Assembly (NCBI GenBank): GCA_025765595.1
Contig: JAIVFH010000099.1
Coordinates: 1 to 64,000, forward strand
DNA: 64,000 nt
From: Obelidium mucronatum
Lineage: Eukaryota > Chytridiomycota > Chytridiomycetes > Chytridiales > Chytriomycetaceae
Direction: 5' to 3'
A program made the position numbers and the translations under genes. The notes under the pieces were generated by a model. The model was not told the origin of the DNA. It made no database searches and saw only the letters and a list, made by a program, of their open reading frames with translations. Shown piece by piece: positions 26,184 to 37,415 of this stretch (positions are counted from its first letter, which is position 1; every line of letters starts with the position of its first letter).

Positions 26184-26737
26184 GCCATCGTAATAAAAGT
26201 TCACGACGCGACCTTGTGAGTACTGTAGTCTGGGTCACCGATGTGCCACGTCGCCCCATCAAACGTTCAAATGAGGTGTACTTAAATGTGCCGAGCGCAA
26301 CGCCGAGCTTTCCCGCCAAGCTGCCGAGCTGGCCCGAGAAACTTGCGCTCATCCAACAACGCTCCGTGAGAAAATCTTATTCATCGAGTTGAGTCTTTTG
26401 TATTTGGTGTGGCTCGCACGTCTGTTTTGTCTCTCTTGTCCTTTTTTTTTTTTTTTGCAACCATTGCAAACTTCATTTACCAAGAAAGTCTCTGTAAAAC
26501 ATACATTTCGTGATGTGGATTCGGAAAGTTTGGCTCGCTTGGATGCACAGCAGCAGCTGGATTGGTCGCTCAACACTACACCTGGCATTCGAAAGCGCCT
26601 ACGGCAACCAATACAGGGGCCATGAAGCGATTCCTCTCATTCGAATCCTAAGTATCATTCATTCAACATGGTGTCAAGTTGTTCAGCAAGCAATCACTTA
26701 AAATTTACTGTAAAATAAATAAAAAAGAAATAAAATC
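26184..26737. other. gap with possible small spliced gene, unresolved
   Basis: A plus-strand open frame without ATG (about 26180-26366) could splice at GTGAGA (26367) to 26484, ending in TGA near 26625; the intron would hold a 16-T tract typical of this genome. On the minus strand an ATG ORF of 65 codons (26352-26155) overlaps it. Neither resembles a known family and neither start is convincing, so no CDS is called. Confidence 0.3.
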
Positions 26738-29248
26738 ATGTCACGAAAGCGACGGATAGAGAGTCTTTTTGAGCAGCTGTCGCTGAACAGCACGCCGCTT
26801 CATCCGGCGTCGACGGCGACGGGCGACGGCAGCACGGCGGCGTCCGCGCAGCCAGCCAAGGGCCGCCGACGGCGTGCGGACTTTGCGACGGGCGCGTCGG
26901 AGCGCGAGGATTCGTCGGACGGCGGCGGCGGCGACGATGCGGCGGGCAGCCTGGCGGCGCTGATGGCGCGCGCGTCGCTGCAGTCGCTGTCGCTGGCAAA
27001 CTCGGTGCAGCACCCGCCGAAGCGCTTTGCCGCTGCCGCTGCCGCCGCCGCCGCCGACTCCGACTCCGACGCCGCCGCCGCTGCCGCTGCCGCCTCCGAT
27101 CGGCCGCTGTCGCGTTCGCTGCCGACGTATCCGTATTCCACAACGTGTGCGACAACGACCCCGTCTGTCGGCCTGCTCAGCGCGTCTCCATCAAAGCAGC
27201 AGCAATCTCCTCATGCCACATACCTGATTCCCTCGCGAAAATCATCACACAACAGCAGCCAATATCACTACCACCACCACCACCACCATCAGCACTCGCA
27301 TTTGCATACCCGTCGCACAAAGAGTCCTTCCATTTCGTTTGCTCGTTTAGATTCCCAATCACCTGTCAAACGGCATGTATTTTCGAGAAAGAATCATGAG
27401 AACAGCAACAGCAACACCACCACCACCAACAACAACAACAATGATCAAGGGTACCAACAACACGAATTAGACTCTTTTGGTTCGTCTGAAAGCAGCGGAA
27501 GGAGGAACCAAACTGGAATGTGGCCCGGAATGGCAAGTAGCAGCAACAGTAGCAGTGGCTATGTAGGGCAGAGCAGAACCACCGCCAACCACGTTAGCAA
27601 AAGCAGCAATACCAACTTTATTCCGTGTATTGGATTCAGTAGTGGAAGCAGCAGTAGCGGAGCTGGTGATATTCTTCATGGAACTACTCCAACAACATAT
27701 CGAAGACAGCAAAGACTCAACTCGCTGGATTCATTTTCAGACAAAAATATTCACAAAAGTAGCGGCCAATATTCAATATCTGCATCAAAATCTCCCCAAT
27801 ATGAACAAAGTCATCTCCCAATGTCTCTTTTATCTTCTCCACCTGCTATGCCATCCTTGTTGGGACCATCTTTCGCTTCTTCAACATACACCAAGTTCGA
27901 GTCTTCTATAAACCAGCCATCATCTATGACAACAAATTCTATCGATTCAGAGTCTGGGGAGATCCCACTACTATCCAACTTTGGAACAGAGGAAGAGTTC
28001 CAATTTCTTGGAACAGCAATGCCCTATTCTCCAACAACTTGTTCGTTTCCTGGCCGAGAGTCAACCAAATCCATCAGGGACGATGATTACTATGCAGACG
28101 ATGATGATGACGATGATGATGACGAATATGAAGATGATTCTTGTACAATGTTTCGGCCTCGAGGGAGACGAACGCGGCGGGGGAAAGCTGGCGGTAGCAC
28201 TCGTGTATCAAACGATAGAAGCAATGGAGGTGTTTTCAAAAGCTCTAGGGATCGGTCTGAAAAATTTGGACGTTCCGGAGGAGGAGGAAATAAGAGTTTG
28301 GGGTTGGAAGGAGGTGGTGGTGGTGGCAAAGGCAACAAGAATGCAATAGCAGCAGGAGCAGCAGCAGCAGTCACGCATGACAATGAATCTATAGATATAC
28401 ATGATGCTTTGAACAAGTACGCATTCAAGTTTGGGAGTGATGACAGCGGTAGAGGGGGGAGTAGTGGTAGGACCACAAGCAAGTCAGCGAGCTCGTTGAC
28501 TGCTGATTTGTTGAAATCAAGCGCCTTCAGCGTCATGTCAAATTCATTTTTAAATCCGTTTCCTACGTAAGTCTTGATTTTCTTTTGAGGAATATTATGT
28601 TTCACTCTAAGCTCTTTTACTTTCGTGTTCAACAGGCATCATAGGCTAAACCCAGATCACGGACAAATCATACTGTACAGACCTTTAACCATTATTCCCG
28701 ATACCAACTCTTCATTTCCAACTAAGCATCAATTTACATTTACACTGCCGTTTAACTCAACCCCAACGGATGATTTCATGACATTGTCGCCAACAACGGT
28801 ATCTTCAGGATCATTTCCGGTCATGAACGAAGCAATTCCAATTGCTTCATCAGTGGGTAATCCCACTCTTTCTGGAGTCGCTACGGCGACAACATCAACT
28901 ACAAACTCGCCAATAACAAGACGACATCACAACACAAGCCCCAATCGACAGCAGGAGCAAGCCAAACTGATGATGATGTTGGAAAGTAATGGAAATGATG
29001 CTTGTGATGAAGGTGTGGCCAATGTTATGAGTAGCAGCAGTAGCAGTAGCAACACCAATAACCAGGGTTTATCTCCGTTGGTAGGATTGGATCGGAATTC
29101 GCCACGACCGGTTCATCGGTTTCACCACGTTGGAAATCAAGGGGCTGCTGCATCACCGGTGTCGGCTAGAAATTTGTTTCCCAATGGTAGTAGTGGGAAG
29201 GGAAATGGTGGATTATCATCAAATACTGCCAACATGGAACTGGATTGA
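26738..29248 (+). CDS. unknown large low-complexity protein
   Basis: Two exons, 26738-28566 and 28636-29248, encode 813 residues of unknown function. The start MSRKRRIESLFEQLSLNS is a short helical segment. Then follow an Ala/Asp-rich GC island, a His run, Asn/Thr and Ser runs and an Asp run. A more ordered-looking piece is HDALNKYAFKFGSDDSGRGG (about 560), and the second exon opens with HHRLNPDHGQIILYRPLTII, the only part that looks conserved. The protein resembles its upstream neighbour in composition but shares no clear motif. A nuclear or regulatory disordered protein is possible; nothing firmer can be said. Confidence 0.75.
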
Positions 29249-29448
29249 AGGGGGGGGACTTTCCCCCAGTGGGTTGAACAAAAAAAAATAAAAATATTTT
29301 GGTGACGACTTGATTTGGATTGATGCAACCAAACAAGAAAAGGTAAATCGGTGTGAGGCGGCGAAACGGAAATCGGCACGAAAAAGTGTGTGTATTTTTT
29401 ATTTTTTGTTGATCTTTATTTTTATTATTGCGTTTCAAAAAAAAGGAA

Positions 29449-29896
29449 ATGCCGCCTAAACCAAGCAAGCGCAGCAGCACCAAAGCGGCAGCAATAGCAG
29501 AGACGGCTGTTGATCATCCGCCACCGCCACCGCCGAAAGAAGTTGCAGCTGTTGAATCGTCTGATGCAGAGAGCGAGGATTCCGATGATTTTGATGATGG
29601 ATCAGGTTTTGTTTGTGTGTTTGTTTGTTTTTAGTGTTTTACTGACGTTGTCCCAAGTGTCTGCGGGGAGTGATTCAAGTGGAAGCGAGTCTGGCGGCGA
29701 CACCAGCGAGGGAGACAGCGACGATGGCGATGGCGACAGCGATAGCGACGATGACGGCGACTCGGACAGCGGCGAAGAGGGTGCGGCCGCCGACGCCAGC
29801 AGCGACAGCGACAGCGACGGCGGCGGCGGCAGCGACAGCGGCGAGAGCGCGGCGGGCGGCGCGGCGGCGGCGGCAGGCGGCGGCGGCGGCGAGGAG

Positions 29897-29935
<39 letters not shown>

Positions 29936-32900
29936 TCGGACGCCGGCGCCAACGAGGCCGCGACGGAGGCGAAGGCGCAGCCAGGCGGCGAGAGCGGCAG
30001 CGAGAGCGAGAGCGAGAGCGAGAGCGACGATTCCGAGGCGGCGACTGCCGATGCGCCAACCACGCAGGCCAAGCCAGCGCATCCCGTCGATTCGGACGCG
30101 GACGACTCGGACGACGACGACGACGGTGACGATGCGGCGAGCAGCGCTGCCGTCGAGTCGGATGACGACAGCGACGGCGACGGCGACGGCGACGAGGATT
30201 CTTCTGCCGGCGAGGACAACTCAGACTCAGACTCAGACGACGACGACGACAGCGAGGACGAAAGTCGGGCAGACAGCGATAGCGATGCGGACTCGGATTC
30301 TGCTGCTGAAGAAGAAGAAGAAGAAAAAGAAGATGTGGTGGCGGTGCCGACTGCTGTTGCGGAACCAGTTGTAGCTGATCGTGGCTTGACCGCAGAACCG
30401 GTTGCCATTGCTACTACTGTGCCCGTCGCTGCTTCTATAGAAACAAAGGCTTCTGAAGCGGAAATCATCGCGGCCCATGAGTATTACTCAAACATGGCGG
30501 CCGAATCTTCCTCTGCTGCTGTCGCCATCGACTCTGAAGTTACTACGACTGCGAAAGCAGCCAAAAACTATGAGGCGCAAAAATCAAAGATGAATTTGGG
30601 ATCAAGATTATCATCGGTGGAGTTGTCAACTCTTGCGAACGAAGAGGGTGTGGAAAAATTGAAGACTGTTGTGGAAGCCTTCTCCCCAGTTCTGCCAGCT
30701 TCTAGCATGTCTTCTAGTACTGAAATCGCTGAAAATGTCACTGATGAAGTCTTGAATAGCGACACTGACGACGTCGTTGCCGAATCCGAAGAAGTGCTGT
30801 CAGTTTGGGCCACCTATAAACCTAGCATTGACCAAGAAGACACTGTTGTATATAACCTGCCCCATCTCGACGCCAAGACGTGGATCTCTATTCTTTTCAT
30901 GCTCACAGATGAGAACGATGTTTTAAGTCTGGGTCATTCATCGAAAGCACTGAAGAAGCTGATTTTGGATCCGTCAGTGATTTCCTCCTGGCTTCTGCGA
31001 AAGTAAGTTAACGCAATTGAATTAATGTCGTTTTTTTTTTCCTTCTTCCCGTATGGCACTCAGCGGAACAATTCACCCCCCAGGTCTACCCACTATCTCG
31101 TCATCTACATGGCATATCGAAGCTACCCAAGGCTCTTGACCCCACCAGTTGCCCATTCATTAATATCCCTTGGGGCACACATTCCAAGACAACTTTCTTC
31201 CCTCATTGCTCGCGAAAATCCAGAAATTCTTGACAAGAGCTACAAAAAACCACCTACCTCGTTCTCCGAATCACTTGAACTACTTGTATGGACAGGGAAG
31301 ACAACATATGGTGACATGTTCGGATTCGATGCTGAAACTGCCGTGAATGCCACATTGGTGCCAGGTCAAGAAGCCCCTGAAGTCATTAATGCCAAAATTC
31401 TGCAATATAAACGAGTTTTGGGTTGGGCTTATGAAGGAGTCGTGGACCAGCGTCTTGAAGGATCGGAACAGTGTGAAGACAAGAAGGAAGAAAAGAAGCG
31501 TCGACGACAAGTCATGAAGGAAGTGACGGATGCAGATGCATTCTTGCATTTACTTGAGCTGTATCGCGCTACATTTGAAGGAAAAGAAGTGTTTTTGGTG
31601 GACTCGGTTGATAAGCCGATGGGTCGTGGACGTTTTGTAGGCACCGAGCAGAAGAAGAACATGCTGAAGCAAACAACTGTTTCTGAACAGGAGAAGCAGA
31701 GAAACAAAATCGCGGCTGCTTTGAGAGAACTTTCTAATATTTATCGGTTCGCGCCTGGTTTGGTTGCCGAAAAACTAGAGGTGGGATGGTTGCCTGTGGA
31801 TTTGTTTGAACGTGATGTCGAGCTGGCTTGGTTTTTGTTAAGGCATGCTGGCGAAGGTAGACAGCGCGTTGTTGCTGATTCGAACGGACTTGATGATGTG
31901 ACTTTCAGGGTGAGGCATTTTTTTTACTTTCTGTCTTTGCTGTCATTTTCTTATCTTTCTTTTTTTTTCTGCAGACACTGTTGGGTTACAGAATTCACAT
32001 AAATGCGGGTACTGGATCTACTCCTGGTGGTCCGGTTGACGTAGTTCCTTTCGGAGCCATCACGAAATTGATAACTCAAGGAAATATCACGCTCACTGAT
32101 TCAGTTCTTCTTCGTCTATTGGGAAAGTACACCAATCAAATGACCGTTGAACGCCTTGCACGTTTTGTACCTCGTTCGCAATTGCAACAAATTGGAGAAA
32201 TGCTTCTCACTGAATGTTTTGAGAAACCAATGCTCGACGACGCTCTTGCATCTGGTTACATTTCCCGACCTATTCAACGCGCAGAAATTCTCGTCAAGAT
32301 GTTCTCTCTTGATGGAAATTCGATTGCACGAAGCTTTATGGGAACGCCAAAGGACTGGGACAATTACATTCCACCCCCTGCTCCACAAACAACCTGTACC
32401 CACGTACGTCAGCCCAGCCCAAACAAGCAAGATGGACTCTACCAGTACGACGTGGGAATGCTGACCCGTCAAGCTCAAGCCTCCGGCAGTCTTCCTTGGG
32501 TGTCATGGCAATGGCTTGTACAGCACTTGGGTCCGGATCATCCCGTGGCGCGGGCTTGTCTCCACGATGTCAGTGTCCGGTCCTTCAATGACCACGCACC
32601 CTTGAATCCAGGAGACCATGATGCCATCTCTTTCCCAAGAAAAGAAGCCGATGCAAGTGTCAAGGCGCTATTGGCACTTAATGTGGGAGCGAGTATGGCC
32701 ACTGTCTCCACGGCGGTAAGAAAGGCCCTCTACGAAATCGAAGTGGCTGCTTTGAGTGGAGAAGCGGCAGCAGCCATGAAAACGCAAGCTGCTCAGTTGA
32801 CTGGAAAGAAGGGAAAGATTGCGTCGGCTGTAGCAGCGGCGGCCGCGACAGCGGGTGCCAATGCAATCAGCAGAAGATACATTTACGTTCTAATGGATAT

Positions 32901-33474
32901 TGAGAAGAAGCTCTTGTCGCATGGATCTGACGAACCGACTCCTGCCACGATTGCGGCGGCCAGCACCAGCAAGAAATCTAAAACCTCGGATACCGCCAGT
33001 ATTAATTCCTTTTCTTCGAGTGGAATCATCAAGAGTGGAAGTGTAGCGGATGCGATTCCGCAAGTTGAGATTGAAGTAGAAGTTGTGAATGAAGCTGGGG
33101 AATTGGTCAAGGCGCGAAAGAGTGTTGCCTTGTATCCGGAAGCCCTGCTGCCTCAACCGAGAACTACTTGGTTGGCTGCAGTCAAGGATTTGATTACCGA
33201 AAACGATACATGGAAGGATTTGAGTAATAGCCCCGTTTCACCAAACGCGTGTCGTCGGTTCTGTCTTGCTTCTACTAATATTGTTCGTGGGTTGGAGCAA
33301 TTTGGGATGCCGGCTTCGGCGTTGGCTGTATTGAAGAGTAAAAAAGGTAACAGTAAGACTGTGAAAAGCATGAGTTCGAGTGACAGTGATAGCACTATGT
33401 TGTATGGTTTGTGGGTGAAGGAAATCGAGACGGAGGATGCCGAGAAGGAACGCATCAAAAGGGGATTGCCATGA
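29449..33474 (+). CDS. unknown 1,275-residue protein with acidic N-terminus and F-box-like segment
   Basis: Four exons: 29449-29605, 29658-31002, 31084-31909 and 31975-33474. Residues about 40-270 are almost entirely Ser, Asp, Glu and Ala from a GC-rich repeat-like region. Around residues 475-510, VYNLPHLDAKTWISILFMLT followed by DENDVLSLGHSSKALKKLI reads like an F-box (LP...W..IL..L...DL..L..vSK.L). The remaining ~750 residues are mostly helical with no recognised domain; it could be a substrate-recognition region. The exon 3 start at 31084, rather than after the nearer CAG at 31063, is needed to keep the frame. If the F-box is real, it would link substrates to an SCF ubiquitin ligase; this is tentative. 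Confidence 0.75.
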
Positions 33475-33553
33475 TGAAATGACGGCATTGTTTTTTTTCG
33501 GTCCCTGTTCTTCCTTTTCTTTTTTTTTTCCTTCTCTTTTGTTTTTCTTTCTT

Positions 33554-33559
33554 AATAAA
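33554..33559 (+). terminator. AATAAA poly(A) signal
   Basis: AATAAA lies 80 bp after the stop at 33474, between two convergent genes. Confidence 0.5.
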
Positions 33560-33612
33560 AAAATTCTTCAAAGAAATTTTGTTGGTATTTTAAAACTTTG
33601 GGGAGTAAAATT

Positions 33613-35384
33613 TCAAACTGTTGCTGATGGAAAGTGAACAAATGCGCGCTCAACATCGTCTACAGCTTCAATCTTGTGCTTGAGAGTAGAAGCGATTTCT
33701 TGCGCAAGGTCCAACCGAGTGTTTGGGTCCATCACAATTTCCACTTCGACAAAGTATCCCGCGCCAGAGGAATAAGCACGGACGGCATTCACTTTCAAAA
33801 TAACATTGTGATGGTTGATGGAAAGGTATGTAATCTTGTTTAGAAACGCTTGTGGTGCGCTTTCGCCGACAAACTTTTGGACATATTCTGAACAAAAAGG
33901 GAGGGGGGGCGTTTTCGTGTTAAAAAAAAATAGTAAGAAAAAAGCATCATATTTAAGCCGCTTGTGTTTTTTTTTTTTTATAATTTACCAAAAGCAGTTT
34001 GACCCCAGGTAACAAGAATCCAAAGCGCAATGAGAATACCCCCCACAGGATCGATCCACCAAACTACTTGATTTCCAAAAATTGACAATGTGATTCCAGC
34101 AATGTTAAGGATGATATCGTTCCGATGGTGTTGAGCAAGAACGGTTGCTGTGGGACTCTTTTCAATTGTACAACAGTATAAATATAATACTGACTTGACA
34201 ACTGAATTCACAATTGATTTCAAAGTTGTTTAAAATTACAACAAATAAATCCAATAGATTGAAAAAAGAAGAAAAAAAAAACCTATTAAAACTGCAAGAC
34301 ACGACATGTTCACAATCGTCAAGTTGGTTGTCACTGCCGTACTAGTACTTCCCGAAACGATTGATTTCCCAGCTTCAATCATGAGTTCCACAGAAAACGC
34401 ACCCATAATACACGAAAAAACTACGACAGCGGCAGTTTGGAATCGTTGCTTCCCCGTCGGATACCGTAACAGGTTCTCCTTTGATGCCGTCACGGTTGCA
34501 AACACCAATACCGCGTCACTTGCCAAATCCATGAACGTATCTGTCATTGCTGCAAAAAGAGATAAAGATCTTGAATTGAAGGCTACAAAGAGTTGGAGGC
34601 CACAGAGGACGAAATTGGAAGTAACCGATGCATACATTGCAAAGTTGACCTGACAAAAAAAAAAGGAAAGGGGAAAGTTTCTGTTTTAGGGTTCAGTGAA
34701 TGACCAAAAAAAAATACTACCTTGCGTCTCTGAAGAATAAGTCCTTCCTTCTCCTCTTTGACTGTTTCACTAGACTTGGTTGCTGGCGATTGCAAGTAGC
34801 TCGTGATGAGTTGATTCTGGGTATGATAGAATTGAGCAACAGCATGAGCTGTTTTTTTGTTCTTGATGGATGCTTTGATAGTTTTCAGTTCATTTTCGGT
34901 TTTGAAGGCTGACTTGTGGATCAATATGTTTACTGCTTGTACTGATGATGGTGGTATTGGCGATGACTCTTTGAGTTCCGTATTGGTATTATTCGCGACA
35001 TTCGAAACAGGTAGTTGTTGTGAAACTTTTCTGATTTCTCCTTCTGCTTCACCTTCTTCTTCTTCTTCATCATCTTCTCTTTCCTTGACATCATCATATT
35101 CTCTATTCTTTTCATTCACTTTTAGTTCTTGTATTTCTTCTCCTTCGTGAAAGTCGTCGACTTGAATTGTTGCTGTGTGGGTTCGCCCATTTTTTTTTTC
35201 AGCACCATCAAGTAACTTAAAAGATGGGTTTACCATTTGAATCCGATTCATTGGACCAAAGAGGACTGGGTTTCACTGTTTTCGCACCAACCCCCCCAAG
35301 TTTTCAGTATTAGGACAAAATGAATGGGGGGGCGGCTATTCTCAAGAAACCTTGCAACATTGCATCCGTTGCTACGTCCGTCAT
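33613..35384 (-). CDS. cation diffusion facilitator, Mn-CDF type
   Basis: Proton-coupled divalent metal transporter. Best model: five exons 35384-35351, 35265-34721, 34649-34283, 34201-33989 and 33887-33613; 477 residues. The 34-nt leader exon is inferred; a simpler start is the ATG at 35251 (461 residues). The N-terminal ~180 residues are cytosolic and acidic. The transmembrane part follows (VNFAMYASVTSNFVLCGLQL onward), then a C-terminal metal-binding domain. The TM2 site is DTFMD and the TM5 site is HHRND, where Mn-CDFs usually have DHRND. LFAAMTDTFMDLASD, SAPQAFLN and DDVERAFVHFP all fit this subfamily. Metal preference (Mn, possibly Zn or Fe) is not certain because of the His substitution. 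Confidence 0.88.
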
Positions 35385-35829
35385 TTTCCTTTGACTGCGC
35401 CGCGCTCGTTCTCTTTCTTCTCTCTCCTTGTTTTGAAGATGAGAGGATATTGTCTTCTCCTCTCTTTTATTATTCTGGAGTTTTCTGGAGCCGTTGTTCT
35501 CCATTGTTTGATTGTTCCAAAAACAAATCCAAAGAACCCCCTCCCCCATAACAGCAACAAGTCTTGTCTTCCTTCGAATGAGCATATGAGAGAATGTTAC
35601 AAAGTATATCTTGAGTTTCTTGATTTCTTTCCTTTCTTTTTTTCTCTCTCTCTCGCACTCAATACCCCCTTTTTTTTTTATTTCAATTGCATCTATTCAT
35701 TTATATTCCTCTAAACTTTCACATAACTTAAAAAAAAAAAATGCAAAAGGGGTTTTGTTTTGACTGTGCGATATCCGATTTTCGGACAAAAACATCTATT
35801 TTTGGAAAAAAAAAAAACAGAAAAAAAAA
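35385..35829. promoter_or_regulatory. divergent upstream region
   Basis: 445 bp between the CDF leader exon and the start of the zinc-module gene. It is pyrimidine-rich with several T or CT tracts and A-runs just before 35830. No gene is supported. Confidence 0.35.
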
Positions 35830-37299
35830 ATGCAAGAAACGGCCAGCGACCCATTATGGACCATGCTCTATGAAAGACTCGTTTGGCTGGAAGGCCGTGT
35901 TTGTTCAAATACGAGAGAAATCGAGTTTCTGAAGAAGGAACGCCAGCAGCCTCATCAGAGTCGGAGGAGGGAACCAAGCGGCAATGCTTCAGGAGCATCA
36001 TCATCATCAGCAGTAGCAGGAGCAGCAGTGCTAGTACCTCCAATTGATATTGAAGCTGCAGTGGCGGAAGTTAAACTAGAACCCATGGCTATTGATGTCT
36101 CAGATATCAGCAAGAAGTTATCCGCTCATATCAATGCGGCTGTCGTCGAAACACCTTCTTCGCCAGCTTCTCTATCTCGTCCTGTGCACAGTCTTCCACC
36201 ACGACCCCCACCTCCTCCACCACCAGGACCGCCGCCACTAATACCACCTCCTCCACCAGCTCCACCATCAGAATCGTCTCCACTAATACCACCACCTCCA
36301 CTGGTCCCGCTATCTCGGCTTAATGAGGGTTTCGTTCAAGTATCTTCTCCGCCATCTCCTAAACGTGTTGTTGACACAGGGTCAATGACAACAACGACAA
36401 CAGTCAGCTTGCCTTCGTCGCCCAGCATAATTTCAGATACCGGAATACGGCGTGTCCAATCAAATGTTTCTTCACGGCCAATATCACCAATAGTGTTTGA
36501 TGTGAACTCTGCAAAAAAAAAACCCGCCGCCTCAGGAAAGAGGGTGCTCCGAGATGATGGGGATAAAGATACTACTGTTGAAATAGTAGAGCGACCATCT
36601 GCGAAAAAGCCAAGATTAGATGATGATATTCAGGATGCTGGTGGAACGTCGTCAGCTGGAATCGCCCGTGGTACAACACCACCGGCGGCAGCGGCACCGA
36701 ACCGAACCGATATCTGCAGAAAGTATCAAAAGGGAAAATGCCATAGAAAGTGCTCCTGGGACCATGTGTGTCTCATTTGCTTGGAATCCCACAAACTGGT
36801 TCAGTGTCCATACCGATCTGAACATTGGGATGACAACTGCATTCATTGGAATGCGGGAGAGTGCAATGATTTGCATTGCAGATTTCGTCATGAGTGTCTT
36901 CTTTGTGATTCAACGAAGCATGATCTCGCTGGATGTTGGAGGTGCGAGGATATCCCTAATTTGGCCGCACCTGTTGCATCTAGAAATTCTCCCGCGACAC
37001 TCTCAATGAGATTCTGCGAATTCTTTCAGAAAGGCGTTTGCAAACTGTCGTCGTCAGATTGTCCCAAGATACACTTGTGTGTAGTGTGTCGATCGCCAGA
37101 TTCAAAACACAGCTTACAAGATTGCCGAAATCAAATGATACGAGATTATAGAAGTTGTTGTTTGAAGTGGAACTCGCAACGGTCGGATTGCTTAAAATTT
37201 AATTGTAAATATTCACATAAATGCATTGGGTGTGGCTCCAACAAGCACGGAGTCAGCGAAGCAATGTGTGGGAGGTCATACGAAACGTTACGTCGATAA
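35830..37299 (+). CDS. protein with four tandem composite CCCH+CCHC zinc modules
   Basis: Single exon, 489 residues. The N-terminus is a short coiled coil (LWTMLYERLVWLEGRV...REIEFLKKE), followed by a Pro-rich disordered stretch (about 120-165). From about residue 295 there are four repeats, each with eight potential zinc ligands in the order C-C-C-H-C-C-H-C. Examples are CRKYQKGKC..KC...HVCLIC...H....C and CEFFQKGVC....DC...HLCVVC....H....C. Each reads as a CCCH finger fused to a CCHC-like knuckle, so RNA binding is the natural inference. No known family was recognised. AATAAA overlaps the end at 37300-37305. It is convergent with the FYVE gene. Confidence 0.8.
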   Translation: MQETASDPLWTMLYERLVWLEGRVCSNTREIEFLKKERQQPHQSRRREPSGNASGASSSSAVAGAAVLVPPIDIEAAVAEVKLEPMAIDVSDISKKLSAHINAAVVETPSSPASLSRPVHSLPPRPPPPPPPGPPPLIPPPPPAPPSESSPLIPPPPLVPLSRLNEGFVQVSSPPSPKRVVDTGSMTTTTTVSLPSSPSIISDTGIRRVQSNVSSRPISPIVFDVNSAKKKPAASGKRVLRDDGDKDTTVEIVERPSAKKPRLDDDIQDAGGTSSAGIARGTTPPAAAAPNRTDICRKYQKGKCHRKCSWDHVCLICLESHKLVQCPYRSEHWDDNCIHWNAGECNDLHCRFRHECLLCDSTKHDLAGCWRCEDIPNLAAPVASRNSPATLSMRFCEFFQKGVCKLSSSDCPKIHLCVVCRSPDSKHSLQDCRNQMIRDYRSCCLKWNSQRSDCLKFNCKYSHKCIGCGSNKHGVSEAMCGRSYETLRR

Positions 37300-37305
37300 A
37301 ATAAA
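37300..37305 (+). terminator. AATAAA poly(A) signal
   Basis: AATAAA directly follows the TAA stop at 37297-37299. Confidence 0.5.
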
Positions 37306-37415
37306 CGTCCTTTATGATCCATGTGATATACTTGAACAGCAAAATAATAATAAAAAAAGGGGGAGGGAGGGGCGGCAGATATCCATTCATCAAAGAGTCT
37401 TTCCTTCCGTCTTCA

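Noticed and set aside
26155..26352. 65-codon minus-strand ORF
   Set aside because: Has an ATG, but overlaps an alternative plus-strand spliced frame and resembles nothing known; evidence too weak for a gene call.
29602..30468. 288-codon Ser-rich minus-strand ORF
   Set aside because: Mirror of the Asp/Ser-rich repeat coding region on the plus strand; composition is a by-product of the GAC/AGC repeats.
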